Of a stretch of 64,000 nt of DNA, positions 28,501 through 37,580 are shown in pieces. The stretch covers positions 5,580,001-5,644,000 of the forward strand of contig NZ_CP139558.1 in NCBI RefSeq assembly GCF_034262375.1, in the 5' to 3' direction. The number at the start of each line of letters is the position of its first letter. Position 1 is the first letter of the stretch. Origin of the DNA: Mucilaginibacter sabulilitoris (GTDB taxonomy: Bacteria; Bacteroidota; Bacteroidia; Sphingobacteriales; Sphingobacteriaceae). The notes beneath the pieces were generated by a model that ran no database searches, had not been told where the DNA came from, and saw only the letters and a program-made list of their open reading frames with translations. The position numbers were made by a program, and so were the translations under genes.

Positions 28501-29427
28501 TCAACCGCGTTCCTTTAACAGTAAGTTCAGTTGCTTTTTAGTCACTTTAAATATGGTACCGTGCTTATGCCCTTCGGGCACTTTTACACTGTCTGATATA
28601 TCGGTAAAAGTTTTAAAGTCGGTAGTGCGCATAGCACCATATCTTTTCAAACGGTATGAGTCATAGTAGATCAACCAATTGTCACCGGCTTTGGTCATCG
28701 ACGGCCCTTCGCTGTACATTTCGGTAAAGCGTTTAGTGTAATTGGTATAAGGCCCAAGCGGGTTATTGCTGAATGCCACCAATATGTTCCGGTTTGGCCG
28801 GGTATTATCTTTCATCACCAGTACGTAATCATTTTTTGCCCGTTTAACAATTTCAGCATCAATTACGCTGAATCCCGGATCGAGGAATAATTTTGTCGGT
28901 GCAAAGGCTTTAAAATCTTTAGTTGTGGTGTAATACAACCGGTGATTATTGTTTTCGGGTTCCTCACCTTTTGGGAATCGGTTAGGGATAGTTGAGGCCC
29001 AAACAATTATAAACTGACCTGCTTCATCATCGTAAAAAAGTTCCGGTGCCCAGGCATTAACCGCTGTTGGCTCATAAGCCATTACATTAATATGCTGCTG
29101 AGCCGACCAATGAAGCAGATCTTTTGAACTTGCGTAACCGATACCCTGGTCATCCTTCCAGCCTGTTGTCCATACCAGGTGATAAACACCGTCAGGTCCC
29201 TGTGCTATGGAGGGATCGCGCATGATCTTGGCATTACCGGCCTCAGGCTTTAGAAATACATGGTTAAGGGCATTCCAATGGTAAGCATCATAACTGTACA
29301 AAAACCTAAGACCTCCACCTGCAGGTTCACGAAACGAAGTGAACATGTATACGCTTTTGCTTGTTTTGCATGATAGTATCAAAACAGAAACAAATGCTAA
29401 GACTATATATTTTACAGATCGGTTCAT
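28501..29427 (-). CDS. GH43-like five-bladed propeller lipoprotein
   Basis: 308 residues. A hydrophobic N-terminus ends in LILSC (Cys about 20), a lipobox, so it is probably membrane-anchored. The three acidic residues expected for GH43 can be placed: KIMRDPSI (Asp about 71, base), FSVIDAEIV (Asp about 190, pKa modulator) and YSEGPSM (Glu about 240, acid). NAWAPELFYD is another family hallmark. GH43-type enzymes act on arabinofuranosyl, xylosyl or galactosyl linkages. In this locus an arabinosidase role is likely but not provable from sequence. It lies 21 bp after GH140. Confidence 0.77.
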   Translation of the reverse strand: MNRSVKYIVLAFVSVLILSCKTSKSVYMFTSFREPAGGGLRFLYSYDAYHWNALNHVFLKPEAGNAKIMRDPSIAQGPDGVYHLVWTTGWKDDQGIGYASSKDLLHWSAQQHINVMAYEPTAVNAWAPELFYDDEAGQFIIVWASTIPNRFPKGEEPENNNHRLYYTTTKDFKAFAPTKLFLDPGFSVIDAEIVKRAKNDYVLVMKDNTRPNRNILVAFSNNPLGPYTNYTKRFTEMYSEGPSMTKAGDNWLIYYDSYRLKRYGAMRTTDFKTFTDISDSVKVPEGHKHGTIFKVTKKQLNLLLKERG

Positions 29428-29448
29428 GTGTACTATTTTATGATATGT

Positions 29449-30834
29449 TTATATAGCATCAATGATCAGTACCCAATCATTGCCATTTGCTTTTTGGCCG
29501 GGAGGTTTAAATTTAAGCGTTTTTGCTTTGGCAACCGTTCCAATCCCTGTAATTTGTCCGTTACGCGGGTTATACCACGATGCCTTTATTTTAGTTCCGG
29601 TCAGTTTATCTGTATTGATGTTTATTTCCCTGCCTGTATAAGTGTACACAAAAGCATAGTTTTTACCGCGGGTGGCAATTAACCTGTCATATTTTTGACC
29701 CTGGCTACCCACAATTAAGGATTGATCAGGTATCCGCTCAAAATACGGACGGGATAACATCAGCTTTTTCAGGTAAACCATTTGTTGTGCACCGGCATCG
29801 TTAATAGAATTAAACCAGTATCCTTTTGAACCATACGCAGTTTTCTTCTCGCCGGGTTTGTGCATTTGCATTACATCGTTGTTACCATAAGTATAACCGC
29901 ACGCCCCTGCAAATACCGACCAGTAACCATAACGTCTTACATCAGCCGCTGTCCATCTTGGCAGGTTAACATTATGCAAACCATGTGGTATTCTTTCATA
30001 AGATGGCTCGGCATCAAGTGTAGGCTTTATGGGTGTTTTAGCATAATCAACCTGCACATATTTCCAATTATCTTCACCATAGTTCAGATCCTTTTTGGAA
30101 GTGTCCTGTGCATAGGTACGGTGACCTGATTGAAAACAATTGAAGCTTAACCACAGCTGGTCATGAAACCATGTAGATGATTGTGTGCGACCACGTGGAT
30201 GGAAGGTAATTAGATGCTCCTTATCCAGCTCATTCAACGTACTGCCAATAGCATTCCATGTTTTCAAAGAATCGGTTCCGGGAATATCCCCGCCATTCAT
30301 CCAGATAATGTTCGGACGGTCACGGTATCTTTTAGCCAAAAACTCAGCATATATTTTCGCTTTGGCTGCACCAATATGATTTCCCTTTACTACTGATCCC
30401 CATACAGGTACCATTGCAATATATATCCCCTTTTCGGCGGCTTTACTAACTATCCAGTCAATATGATCCCAATAATCGTATTCGTTGCCTTTACCAAAAG
30501 TATTACCAGGAGTAACTTTAGGCATGGCTATATTTTTACCGCTTAAAGCCGAATCGCCATAGACATTCGCTTCGCCTATGCTGTGCACCACCATCACCTG
30601 AATTACGTTAAACCCTTGTTTACTGCGGGTATCCAGATATTGTTCAGCTTCTTCCCTTTTCAGTTTTGAAAACAGAAGCCAGCCGGTATCACCCAGCCAG
30701 AAAAAGGGCTTACCATCGGCAGTAAAATACCGGTGATTATCGGATACCTTTAAAGGTTGCATGGCTGGGTTATCGCTCCTAAAGGAGAAAAACAAGACGC
30801 ATGCAAATACTAACCAAACAATTTTCTTCAACAT
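29449..30834 (-). CDS. GH140 apiosidase (DUF4038 plus C-terminal DUF5060-like/collagen-binding domain), exported
   Basis: 461 residues, very close to the Bacteroides RG-II apiosidase in architecture. After the signal peptide comes LKVSDNHRYFTADGKPFFWL (about 28-47) and the DUF4038 TIM barrel (FNVIQVMVVHS, PNIIWMNGGDIPG). The catalytic pair reported for the family is an Asp near 187 and a Glu near 284; here Asp183 (MNGGDIPG) and Glu276 (PTLDAEPSYE) match well. The last 90 residues (NYAFVYTYTGREI) form the small C-terminal sandwich with ASWYNPRNGQI. Apiose occurs in RG-II linking side chains A and B to the backbone, so this protein is the strongest substrate marker in the window. It should cleave the galacturonan-apiose linkage. 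Confidence 0.88.
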   Translation of the reverse strand: MLKKIVWLVFACVLFFSFRSDNPAMQPLKVSDNHRYFTADGKPFFWLGDTGWLLFSKLKREEAEQYLDTRSKQGFNVIQVMVVHSIGEANVYGDSALSGKNIAMPKVTPGNTFGKGNEYDYWDHIDWIVSKAAEKGIYIAMVPVWGSVVKGNHIGAAKAKIYAEFLAKRYRDRPNIIWMNGGDIPGTDSLKTWNAIGSTLNELDKEHLITFHPRGRTQSSTWFHDQLWLSFNCFQSGHRTYAQDTSKKDLNYGEDNWKYVQVDYAKTPIKPTLDAEPSYERIPHGLHNVNLPRWTAADVRRYGYWSVFAGACGYTYGNNDVMQMHKPGEKKTAYGSKGYWFNSINDAGAQQMVYLKKLMLSRPYFERIPDQSLIVGSQGQKYDRLIATRGKNYAFVYTYTGREININTDKLTGTKIKASWYNPRNGQITGIGTVAKAKTLKFKPPGQKANGNDWVLIIDAI

Positions 30835-30840
30835 AAATAA

Positions 30841-33800
30841 TTAGTTATGGGTTAACCATAAAATGGAAGTTCCGGCTTTCGGGCTTTTTATTTCGATACC
30901 ATTGCCACCTTTGATTTGTTCTCCCGCAGTGGCCTTGCCTGTCTGGGGATCTATCCATTGAGTTTTATAATCGCCAGCTGCCAAATCCAAATGAATGGCC
31001 TTATCAGCACTGTTGTAAACAATATAACCCTTTACCGAACTTAAAGCCCATTGGTCTTTCGGTGTACCTGGTAAAGCAACTGGTTTCATACTGCTTGCTG
31101 CAGTTAAAAACTTCCCATCGGTTTCGGCGGGTAATACCGGTAACGAACCACCCGCTATAAAAACAGCCCATCCAAAATGATCATAACCATCGGCCGAGTA
31201 TAATACAGCCTTATCCGGATATTTTGTACGGTATTCATTTACAGCACGATAAACCTGCTCAAATGATGACGCTTTAGGTTTAAAAATACGGGCCTGCTGG
31301 CGCGGAGCAAGGCTTTGGCCTCCTATCGGTGCATAAGCCGTTCCGTTGGCCTGATAATACCAATACCTGATATCAATAGCGTTAATAACCGACGCCTTTG
31401 TTGGATCAGCCAGGATGGCGTCCTGCACATCCTTTGTGGCGCTGAGTCCTATAATTTCTTTCTTTTTATGGGTGACTTCCCATTGCTTAATGGTTTCAAC
31501 CCAAAATTGCACAAAGTGAAGCGGGCCGGTGAACTCTGCCCCAATCAACTGAATCACACCGTTATTTCCCGCAAAATTGTCAAGACATTTATTGATATAA
31601 GCCTGGTGCAGTTTACGCCTTGCAGGATTTGTTTCATCATAAAACTGTTCGGCCATAAACTGGCGTTTGTCGCCTGCATAGGGCACAGGTTCCGGAAAAC
31701 CACTGCTGTTGATATTGTTGGCGGTACGCCATGGAAAATCAGTATAATGCGCCCCGGCTTCAATAATATTATGCTGGAAATAATTCTGATGAACAAGAAC
31801 CAAGCCTTTCTGATCGGCCAGATCGGCAAATTTCTTTAAGCGATCCCAATACCATGTATTGTATTTGGTAAGATCATATTTGCTTAGCCCGTCATAGGCA
31901 AGCTCTTTACCGCTACGGGCAAAAGGCAGTTCATAAAACGGCGCCCATACATCGCCGTCCATACGGCGGATGCGCTCATGATCATCACGGCGGCGGTCAT
32001 ACCATAAACCGTAATTATGTTCAAATGCCACAATATTATCTTTAACCATCCAGTTACTCACCTGATCCAGATCGTCGGTTAACCCGGTTCCGGTTTGTCC
32101 GGGCACCCAGCGGGTAATAGCCGGTTTGGCGGTTGTTGATGTATAATCGGGATGAACCGTACCGTTCCACCATGGGGTTTCAAAATGCTTACCAGCCATC
32201 ACTGTATTACCGCGTACCAACCAACCATTTTCAACGCTCATTTTAGGAGCCTCGGCAGTTGATGCGGGTTGCTTATAAGTAACCTGATCAATGGTTTTAA
32301 CACCAGTTGACGCAGTACTGATCGGGTTTCTTTCAGATGCTTTCCCAATCCAATCGTTAATGGTTACAGCAGGTTTTCTTGCCTGGGCCATTAATTCTGC
32401 AGCCTGCTCAACAGTTGGGCTGCTTGACGGCTCCGTTGCCGGATATAAAATAGCAGCTTGTTTGCTCACATCCTTATTTAAACGGTTGGCCAGTTGTGTA
32501 TAGTAAAAGCTGCGCGGATTAATAGTGCTATTTGATGTTGACCAGTAACCGTCGCCTGCAAACTGTGCCCACGTACCAAAAGCCCAGTTTTGAGCGGTTG
32601 GCGGTTGGTAGCAATCCACGCGGGCGGCAGTACAGTTCCAAAACAAGCTGTTGGCCGTATTCCAGCCAGCCCCTTGTCCATCCTGACCACGATTCATATA
32701 ACTCAGCGCCTGACCATCTATATTGCCTATATCAAACAATATTCCTGATGCCCAGCTATCGATAGAGCCGCTGAAACTGTATGATTGAGATGACAAACAT
32801 TGTACAAAAGCATTTGGGCCCGGAGCGCAATATCCCGCAGCAAAATCATGAAAACCTTGTTCTGAATATAAGCGTTGAAAAAGGGTTTGACCGCCCATAG
32901 TAAGGAATGTATTACGACGCTGCCCCCCTATTTCGGATATTGGAGCAAGTGATCTGCAATCCTCAACAGTGATACGGTTGCCCGTTGGTGTTATAAATAC
33001 TGCTGAGCCGGCGAAATGTTCAAACGTTACCTGGCGTACCCAGGCATCAGAAACATTTTCCATGGTAATAGCCATCCAGCGATGAGCTTCATCCTTTGGG
33101 TTTGCTGTATCATAAGCAGATCGCAGCAATAAGTTTTCGATACCTACCTGTGCTATCCGGCCCGGCCATTGGTAGGCAGCAACTAAGCCTCCGCCATAAG
33201 CAGTATCTAAAGCTGTGGTAAGCGGAGCATCAAGCGTAATTATATCGCCATTAACTGTTGTTACTTTACGATCCCAGTAAAGATCGCGTTCGCCGGGTTT
33301 CCAGGCTAAGGCGGTAAGATCGCCGCCAAAATGATCTGTTTTTAAGGTATTGATCCAGGCTTGTGTGCTTGGCCGGTGTACTAAAACCATATCTCCGGCT
33401 TTAATACCAGAGCCTGCGCCTATATGCAGGGTGTTGGCGTTTACAGGTACATAAGCATCTGTAATTTTAATTTCTTTTTGAGTTTGCCTGTCGTTTTTAC
33501 CTAAAACATGTATAAAAGTTTCCCGGTCTTTCCCGGCTGCGAGTAATATGGTTCCGTTTGTTCCCATGCCGCTGCCCCGCAAAATTATTCCAGAGGCATT
33601 TATCTTAAGACTACCATTAACCTGATACGTTCCTTTAGTTAGCAATACCGCTCCACGGATACCATCCTGATCAGCAGATAATGAGGCTACATAATCTAAA
33701 GCCGCCTGTATCCGTAAAGTGGCATCGCCAGATTTTACCGGTACTACAATACGTATTGGGGCTTCGGGTATAGCTTTTTCAGAAGCCATGTAGCCGCAAT

Positions 33801-33996
33801 ATGAATAATCAGGAATACGGTCGCCGTTGGGGGCAATGGTATAAATCAGCTTCCCGCTTTTGTCGGCAGCAACAGGAGGTTGCGGTTTGACTACTTTCTT
33901 TTTATTCTGAGCAAACAAGGGTGCATGCAATTGCACACACCCTAACATTAACCAAATCAGAACATAAAGATTTTTATTAAGCTTAAATCCAAACAT
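30841..33996 (-). CDS. Beta-helix plus DUF6298-type TIM-barrel fusion protein, exported, function unassigned
   Basis: 1051 residues from ATG 33996; the frame also allows a GTG at 33999. The signal peptide ends LFAQ. Residues about 60-480 form a right-handed beta helix (GAVLLTKGTYQVNGSLKI, ILRGSGMGTNGTI, WVRQVTFEHFAGSAVFITP, ITVEDCRSL). Residues about 590-1051 look like a glycosidase barrel with C-terminal sandwich: NYGLWYDRRRDDHERIRRMD, KGLVLVHQNYFQHNIIEAG, GVIQLIGAEFTGP (a candidate acidic residue) and IIGLSATKDVQDAI. I connect the second half with DUF6298. An RG-II activity not otherwise covered here, such as 2-O-methyl-fucose removal (GH139), is an open possibility. Its place directly after PL1 and before GH140 suggests a backbone-proximal step. 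Confidence 0.65.
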   Translation of the reverse strand: MFGFKLNKNLYVLIWLMLGCVQLHAPLFAQNKKKVVKPQPPVAADKSGKLIYTIAPNGDRIPDYSYCGYMASEKAIPEAPIRIVVPVKSGDATLRIQAALDYVASLSADQDGIRGAVLLTKGTYQVNGSLKINASGIILRGSGMGTNGTILLAAGKDRETFIHVLGKNDRQTQKEIKITDAYVPVNANTLHIGAGSGIKAGDMVLVHRPSTQAWINTLKTDHFGGDLTALAWKPGERDLYWDRKVTTVNGDIITLDAPLTTALDTAYGGGLVAAYQWPGRIAQVGIENLLLRSAYDTANPKDEAHRWMAITMENVSDAWVRQVTFEHFAGSAVFITPTGNRITVEDCRSLAPISEIGGQRRNTFLTMGGQTLFQRLYSEQGFHDFAAGYCAPGPNAFVQCLSSQSYSFSGSIDSWASGILFDIGNIDGQALSYMNRGQDGQGAGWNTANSLFWNCTAARVDCYQPPTAQNWAFGTWAQFAGDGYWSTSNSTINPRSFYYTQLANRLNKDVSKQAAILYPATEPSSSPTVEQAAELMAQARKPAVTINDWIGKASERNPISTASTGVKTIDQVTYKQPASTAEAPKMSVENGWLVRGNTVMAGKHFETPWWNGTVHPDYTSTTAKPAITRWVPGQTGTGLTDDLDQVSNWMVKDNIVAFEHNYGLWYDRRRDDHERIRRMDGDVWAPFYELPFARSGKELAYDGLSKYDLTKYNTWYWDRLKKFADLADQKGLVLVHQNYFQHNIIEAGAHYTDFPWRTANNINSSGFPEPVPYAGDKRQFMAEQFYDETNPARRKLHQAYINKCLDNFAGNNGVIQLIGAEFTGPLHFVQFWVETIKQWEVTHKKKEIIGLSATKDVQDAILADPTKASVINAIDIRYWYYQANGTAYAPIGGQSLAPRQQARIFKPKASSFEQVYRAVNEYRTKYPDKAVLYSADGYDHFGWAVFIAGGSLPVLPAETDGKFLTAASSMKPVALPGTPKDQWALSSVKGYIVYNSADKAIHLDLAAGDYKTQWIDPQTGKATAGEQIKGGNGIEIKSPKAGTSILWLTHN

Positions 33997-34012
33997 CACC
34001 GTTCGTATATAC

Positions 34013-35674
34013 TTATTTTATATTAGCCAGTTTCTTTTCGCCTTTCATGGCTGCTGTATTCAAATAAACCTCAATATTGCTATAGCCACTGCCATCTTTT
34101 GCAGGCTGTGCAGAATCATCCGGGTTTTTAGGATTTAACCCATGTGCTTTTTCCCAGTCATCAGGTAATCCGTCATTATCAGCATCTTTGTAAGGTGTAC
34201 CTTTGTACTCAGGGTAACCACCAACTTGCCATGGCGAAGTGATGATGCCCAGTTTATAAGAGTCTCTTGGTAATTTACGTACCTTAAACTGATAATCGGT
34301 ATCGGTTTTCATTTCCTTATAAGCAATTTTACCGGTACGTACCTGCTCGGTTATACGAATATCAACAGGATCGCGTTTTGGTAAAGTAGCACCTGCATTC
34401 GCGATAACAAACTTAAGCGCGTCGTTAGCCGAAAGAATATTTACGGGGGTCATCGCGAAAGGTACATTTGATTTCATATAATCTTTATACTCACCTGCAT
34501 CAGATAATTCTTTACCTCCCGGACCCTCAACTTGTATACCACCAGCCCATGGATCTTTTGTAATTGCAGGATAGCCTTCCATTACGTTACCAACGGCATA
34601 TACACGGCCAAATACTTTTTCCTTTAGCTTGCTGCGACCTGATTCTGGTTTAAGTATGCGATGCCCAACCGGTTCGTCTTTCGGAGTAACCGGACCCGGT
34701 TTAAAATAATTGTTAATGATATTATAATTAGTAGTATAGTCGCCACCATCCATTGAGCGGTGGTGCCAGTTGAATACTACGTTATTGATAAAGTTATAAA
34801 CACCATTCCAGCCTACTGATGGGTTACGACCTGTATTATCAGCCCAAAGATTGCGGAGCATAGTACTGTTTTCACCACCGGTAGTGCTACCGAAAGCGTG
34901 GTTCCAATAGTCAAGCGATTCAGAGTAAATACAATTTTGTATAGTGATATTAACCGTTCCTAATTTCTGTTCCTTTGAGCCATCCTCCGGATCAAACATG
35001 TGCCTGTACATCGAAAAATTTTCGTCAAGACCCCAGCTTGCAGATACGTGATCGGCAATGATGTTACCTATAGGGTTGCCGCCTAAAGCATCGTCCCTGC
35101 GGCCAACATTGGTTTCGCCACGACGGAAGCGCATGTAACGGATAATTACATCATGAGTGTTTACCCAAAAGGATTCTCCTGCAACACAAATACCATCACC
35201 AGGCGCGGTTTGGCCTTCAATAGTAATATAAGGAGCCCTTACTATAATTGGAGTTTTAATACGGATTATACCAGCAACGTTAAATACGATAATACGGGCA
35301 CCGCCTTTTTCACAAGCATCACGCAAGGTTCCGGGTCCACTATCAGCAAGACTGGTTACTACATAAACCTTCCCTCCGCGACCGCCAAACGTAAATTTAC
35401 CACCGCCCTCAGCACCCGGAAACGCGAGTATTTTAGCCTGCGGCAAATCGGTTGGCCTTGCAGCCCACGGCACGTATACTTTTCCTTTTCGCTGATCGGC
35501 CTTAATGATTGGTAATGCTACCTGCCATGCTGAATCTGAGCGGCGTGTTGCCTCTTTCATCAATGCTTCACTCTCTTGTTTAACCTTCGCCGGTATATCG
35601 GGATATTGCGCAAAAGCCGGCTCAGTAAAACCCAACGCTGCTGCTATTAAAAATAGGCCTGTGTGTTTTTTCAT
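34013..35674 (-). CDS. PL1 pectate lyase with C-terminal Ca-binding repeat, exported
   Basis: 553 residues from ATG 35674; an upstream TTG at 35686 is unlikely. The signal peptide ends PAFAQ. The PL1 parallel beta-helix runs from AKILAFPGAEGGGKFTFGG (about 88-106) through VFNVAGIIRIKTPI, YITIEGQTAPGDGICV, NIIADHVSASWGLDENFSM and VYNFINNVVFNWHHRS. These are marks of the Bacteroidota PL1_2 group, which cleaves homogalacturonan. Near the C-terminus DADNDGLPDDWEKAHGLNP is a thrombospondin-type-3/EF-hand calcium repeat. It is the only pectin lyase here and would cut the backbone that carries the RG-II side chains. A 10-bp hairpin separates it from susD. Confidence 0.9.
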   Translation of the reverse strand: MKKHTGLFLIAAALGFTEPAFAQYPDIPAKVKQESEALMKEATRRSDSAWQVALPIIKADQRKGKVYVPWAARPTDLPQAKILAFPGAEGGGKFTFGGRGGKVYVVTSLADSGPGTLRDACEKGGARIIVFNVAGIIRIKTPIIVRAPYITIEGQTAPGDGICVAGESFWVNTHDVIIRYMRFRRGETNVGRRDDALGGNPIGNIIADHVSASWGLDENFSMYRHMFDPEDGSKEQKLGTVNITIQNCIYSESLDYWNHAFGSTTGGENSTMLRNLWADNTGRNPSVGWNGVYNFINNVVFNWHHRSMDGGDYTTNYNIINNYFKPGPVTPKDEPVGHRILKPESGRSKLKEKVFGRVYAVGNVMEGYPAITKDPWAGGIQVEGPGGKELSDAGEYKDYMKSNVPFAMTPVNILSANDALKFVIANAGATLPKRDPVDIRITEQVRTGKIAYKEMKTDTDYQFKVRKLPRDSYKLGIITSPWQVGGYPEYKGTPYKDADNDGLPDDWEKAHGLNPKNPDDSAQPAKDGSGYSNIEVYLNTAAMKGEKKLANIK

Positions 35675-35701
35675 ATTTAAATTCAAATTATTAGACTTTT
35701 A

Positions 35702-35734
35702 AAAGAGCAGAAAACAGTTCGTCCTCTGCTCTTT
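35702..35734 (-). terminator. Hairpin between susD and PL1, intra-operon terminator/attenuator
   Basis: A perfect 10-bp inverted repeat, AAAGAGCAGA at 35702-35711 and TCTGCTCTTT at 35725-35734, with a 13-nt loop. Read on the minus strand the stem ends in four Ts. It starts 5 bp after the susD stop codon and ends 28 bp before the PL1 start. Such hairpins after SusC/SusD pairs can make the receptor genes more abundant than the downstream enzyme genes. Read-through must occur for the rest of the operon to be expressed from the upstream promoter. Confidence 0.6.
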
Positions 35735-35738
35735 AATA

Positions 35739-37568
35739 TTATTGCTGCGGATCGAAAGAACCTCCCCAACCCTTATTTTGAAGTATATTGGGGTCGCTGC
35801 TTATTGTAGCTGTAGGTATACCAAAGAAATCAACAGATGTTTGTACATTCAATGTGTATTTATTATCGAGCGTTACCGGGGTTATCGTAAAATAAGCATA
35901 GGCTGCGTCCGCAGTCAGCTGATCACGACCCGGATATGGAGGAAACAGGCTGGCAGGAGCACCTGCATTCAATGTGATCCTGATTCCAGATCTTCTTGTT
36001 CCATTAAGCGTGCTTTGCAGCATATTTCTTCTTCTCAGGTCCCAGAATCTTTTACCTTCGTAAGCCAGTTCAATTTTTCGCTCAAGCATAATAGCGTTGA
36101 TCATTTGATCATGATTCATAGTAGGAGCTAAACCATAAAGGCCATCGCCTCCAGCCTCAACTCCGGCACGCTGACGTAAAGAGATTAATGCACTATATGC
36201 TTCCTGGCCCTGATTTAGATTACCAATTTCTGCCGCGCATTCACCTAAATTCAGCAACACTTCTGCATAACGTATCTCAATCCAATCATTTCCTGAATAC
36301 ATAACATTAGCGGCTGCCAGCGTTGGATCAATAGCCTTGCGCAAATAGAAACCGGTTGTTGTAGCTGACCCGGTAATTGGCTCAGTTGTTACAATTTTGT
36401 TTGATGATGGGTCGGTGTAATAGTAAGTCCATAACCTGAACGCATTATTGCTGTTTATTGGCCAGTTACAGCCATTAAACCCTATAGTTTTATCAAACCG
36501 CGGGTCACGGTTTTTGTAAAATGATTGCAATGTGTACGGATATTTAGTTGACGCATTAGGCGCCAAACCATCAAGCATTGGGTATGATTGTACCATTTCC
36601 CATATTGGTTGGTTTGATACAGATGGATTACCAGTACCTGTATAAGCCGGTCTTGTAGAAAGATCGTAACCATTATTATCCTTTTGCTGATCGCCGGTAG
36701 CTGAATTATACCCTGTAACCATTATGGCTTCGGTATTTGAATAGCCTTCAACAAACCATAGGCCTGCATAATCGGGCATTAATTTATTACCCGCTGCATC
36801 ACAAATATTTTTTGCTTGCAGGTTAGCATCATAAGCCTGTTGCCACCTGGCACGATCATTTGTTGGATTGAACTCCGGGCTTGCCCAGGTTAGCAGAACC
36901 CGACCTTTAAAAGCTGCTGCAGCCTGAGAAGTAATTCTGCCGTAATCATTCTTAGAATCAGGCCATCTTTGTGGTAAACTTTTAATGGCAGAATCTAAAT
37001 CGGCAACAATTTGTTTAATACAATCCGACGTTTTGCTTCTGGGTAACAAGGCCGCTTGTTTATTTGCATCACCCACCGCATCTAATGGAGTTAATACCAA
37101 AGGAACTCCCCCATATAATCTAACCAAATCAAAATAACGATAAGCTCTCCAAAATAGAACCTGTGCAGCAAATCTCTTTTTTGTATCTGGAGTCAGTTTA
37201 CCGGCTGCCAGATCGCGTAAAAAGGTATTGATTATCCTGATTTTATTATATGGGCCCGATGTGTTACTACTGCCGATGTCATTAACATCATTGTTAGTGA
37301 GGGTGCCTTGCATAAATTTATTATCATTATAAGCTTCATCACAAATACCATTTAAGGTACTTGATACAGAGCCTCCGGTATTACCATACCAGTTAGGTAA
37401 ATTCTGACCATATATAAAGTCGACATTTTGTTTTACCAAAACTGAGTCGCCAAATATCAAATCGGGAGAAGCGCTTGTAAGATCTTGTTTGTTTAATACT
37501 TTCTTACAGCTTGTTGATAGCAATGTATAAACACACCCTGCTAAAATTATAATATATAATTTTTTCAT
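35739..37568 (-). CDS. SusD/RagB-family glycan-binding lipoprotein
   Basis: 609 residues. The lipoprotein signal peptide ends LLSTSC (Cys about 21). The SusD fold is supported by the N-terminal helix region SPDLIFGDSVLVKQNVDFIYG, split in the protein by family-typical gaps (about 34-54), then QVLFWRAYRYFDLVRLYGGVPLV (about 131-153, key residues RAY-YFDLVR-YGGVPL), and the C-terminal LERKIELAYEGKRFWDLRRR (about 496-515). It sits on the outer surface, binds the glycan and closes over the SusC channel. It is separated from SusC by 12 bp and is the only SusD in the window, so all the enzymes here probably depend on this one import pair. Confidence 0.95.
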   Translation of the reverse strand: MKKLYIIILAGCVYTLLSTSCKKVLNKQDLTSASPDLIFGDSVLVKQNVDFIYGQNLPNWYGNTGGSVSSTLNGICDEAYNDNKFMQGTLTNNDVNDIGSSNTSGPYNKIRIINTFLRDLAAGKLTPDTKKRFAAQVLFWRAYRYFDLVRLYGGVPLVLTPLDAVGDANKQAALLPRSKTSDCIKQIVADLDSAIKSLPQRWPDSKNDYGRITSQAAAAFKGRVLLTWASPEFNPTNDRARWQQAYDANLQAKNICDAAGNKLMPDYAGLWFVEGYSNTEAIMVTGYNSATGDQQKDNNGYDLSTRPAYTGTGNPSVSNQPIWEMVQSYPMLDGLAPNASTKYPYTLQSFYKNRDPRFDKTIGFNGCNWPINSNNAFRLWTYYYTDPSSNKIVTTEPITGSATTTGFYLRKAIDPTLAAANVMYSGNDWIEIRYAEVLLNLGECAAEIGNLNQGQEAYSALISLRQRAGVEAGGDGLYGLAPTMNHDQMINAIMLERKIELAYEGKRFWDLRRRNMLQSTLNGTRRSGIRITLNAGAPASLFPPYPGRDQLTADAAYAYFTITPVTLDNKYTLNVQTSVDFFGIPTATISSDPNILQNKGWGGSFDPQQ

Positions 37569-37580
37569 CTTAATAGTCTT

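Noticed and set aside
26645..28504. TTG start at 28504 for the propeller gene, giving a 4-bp overlap with the upstream gene
   Set aside because: The ATG at 28483 begins exactly at a standard signal peptide. The same reasoning rejects TTG starts at 35686, 43910 and 63061 and the GTG at 33999.
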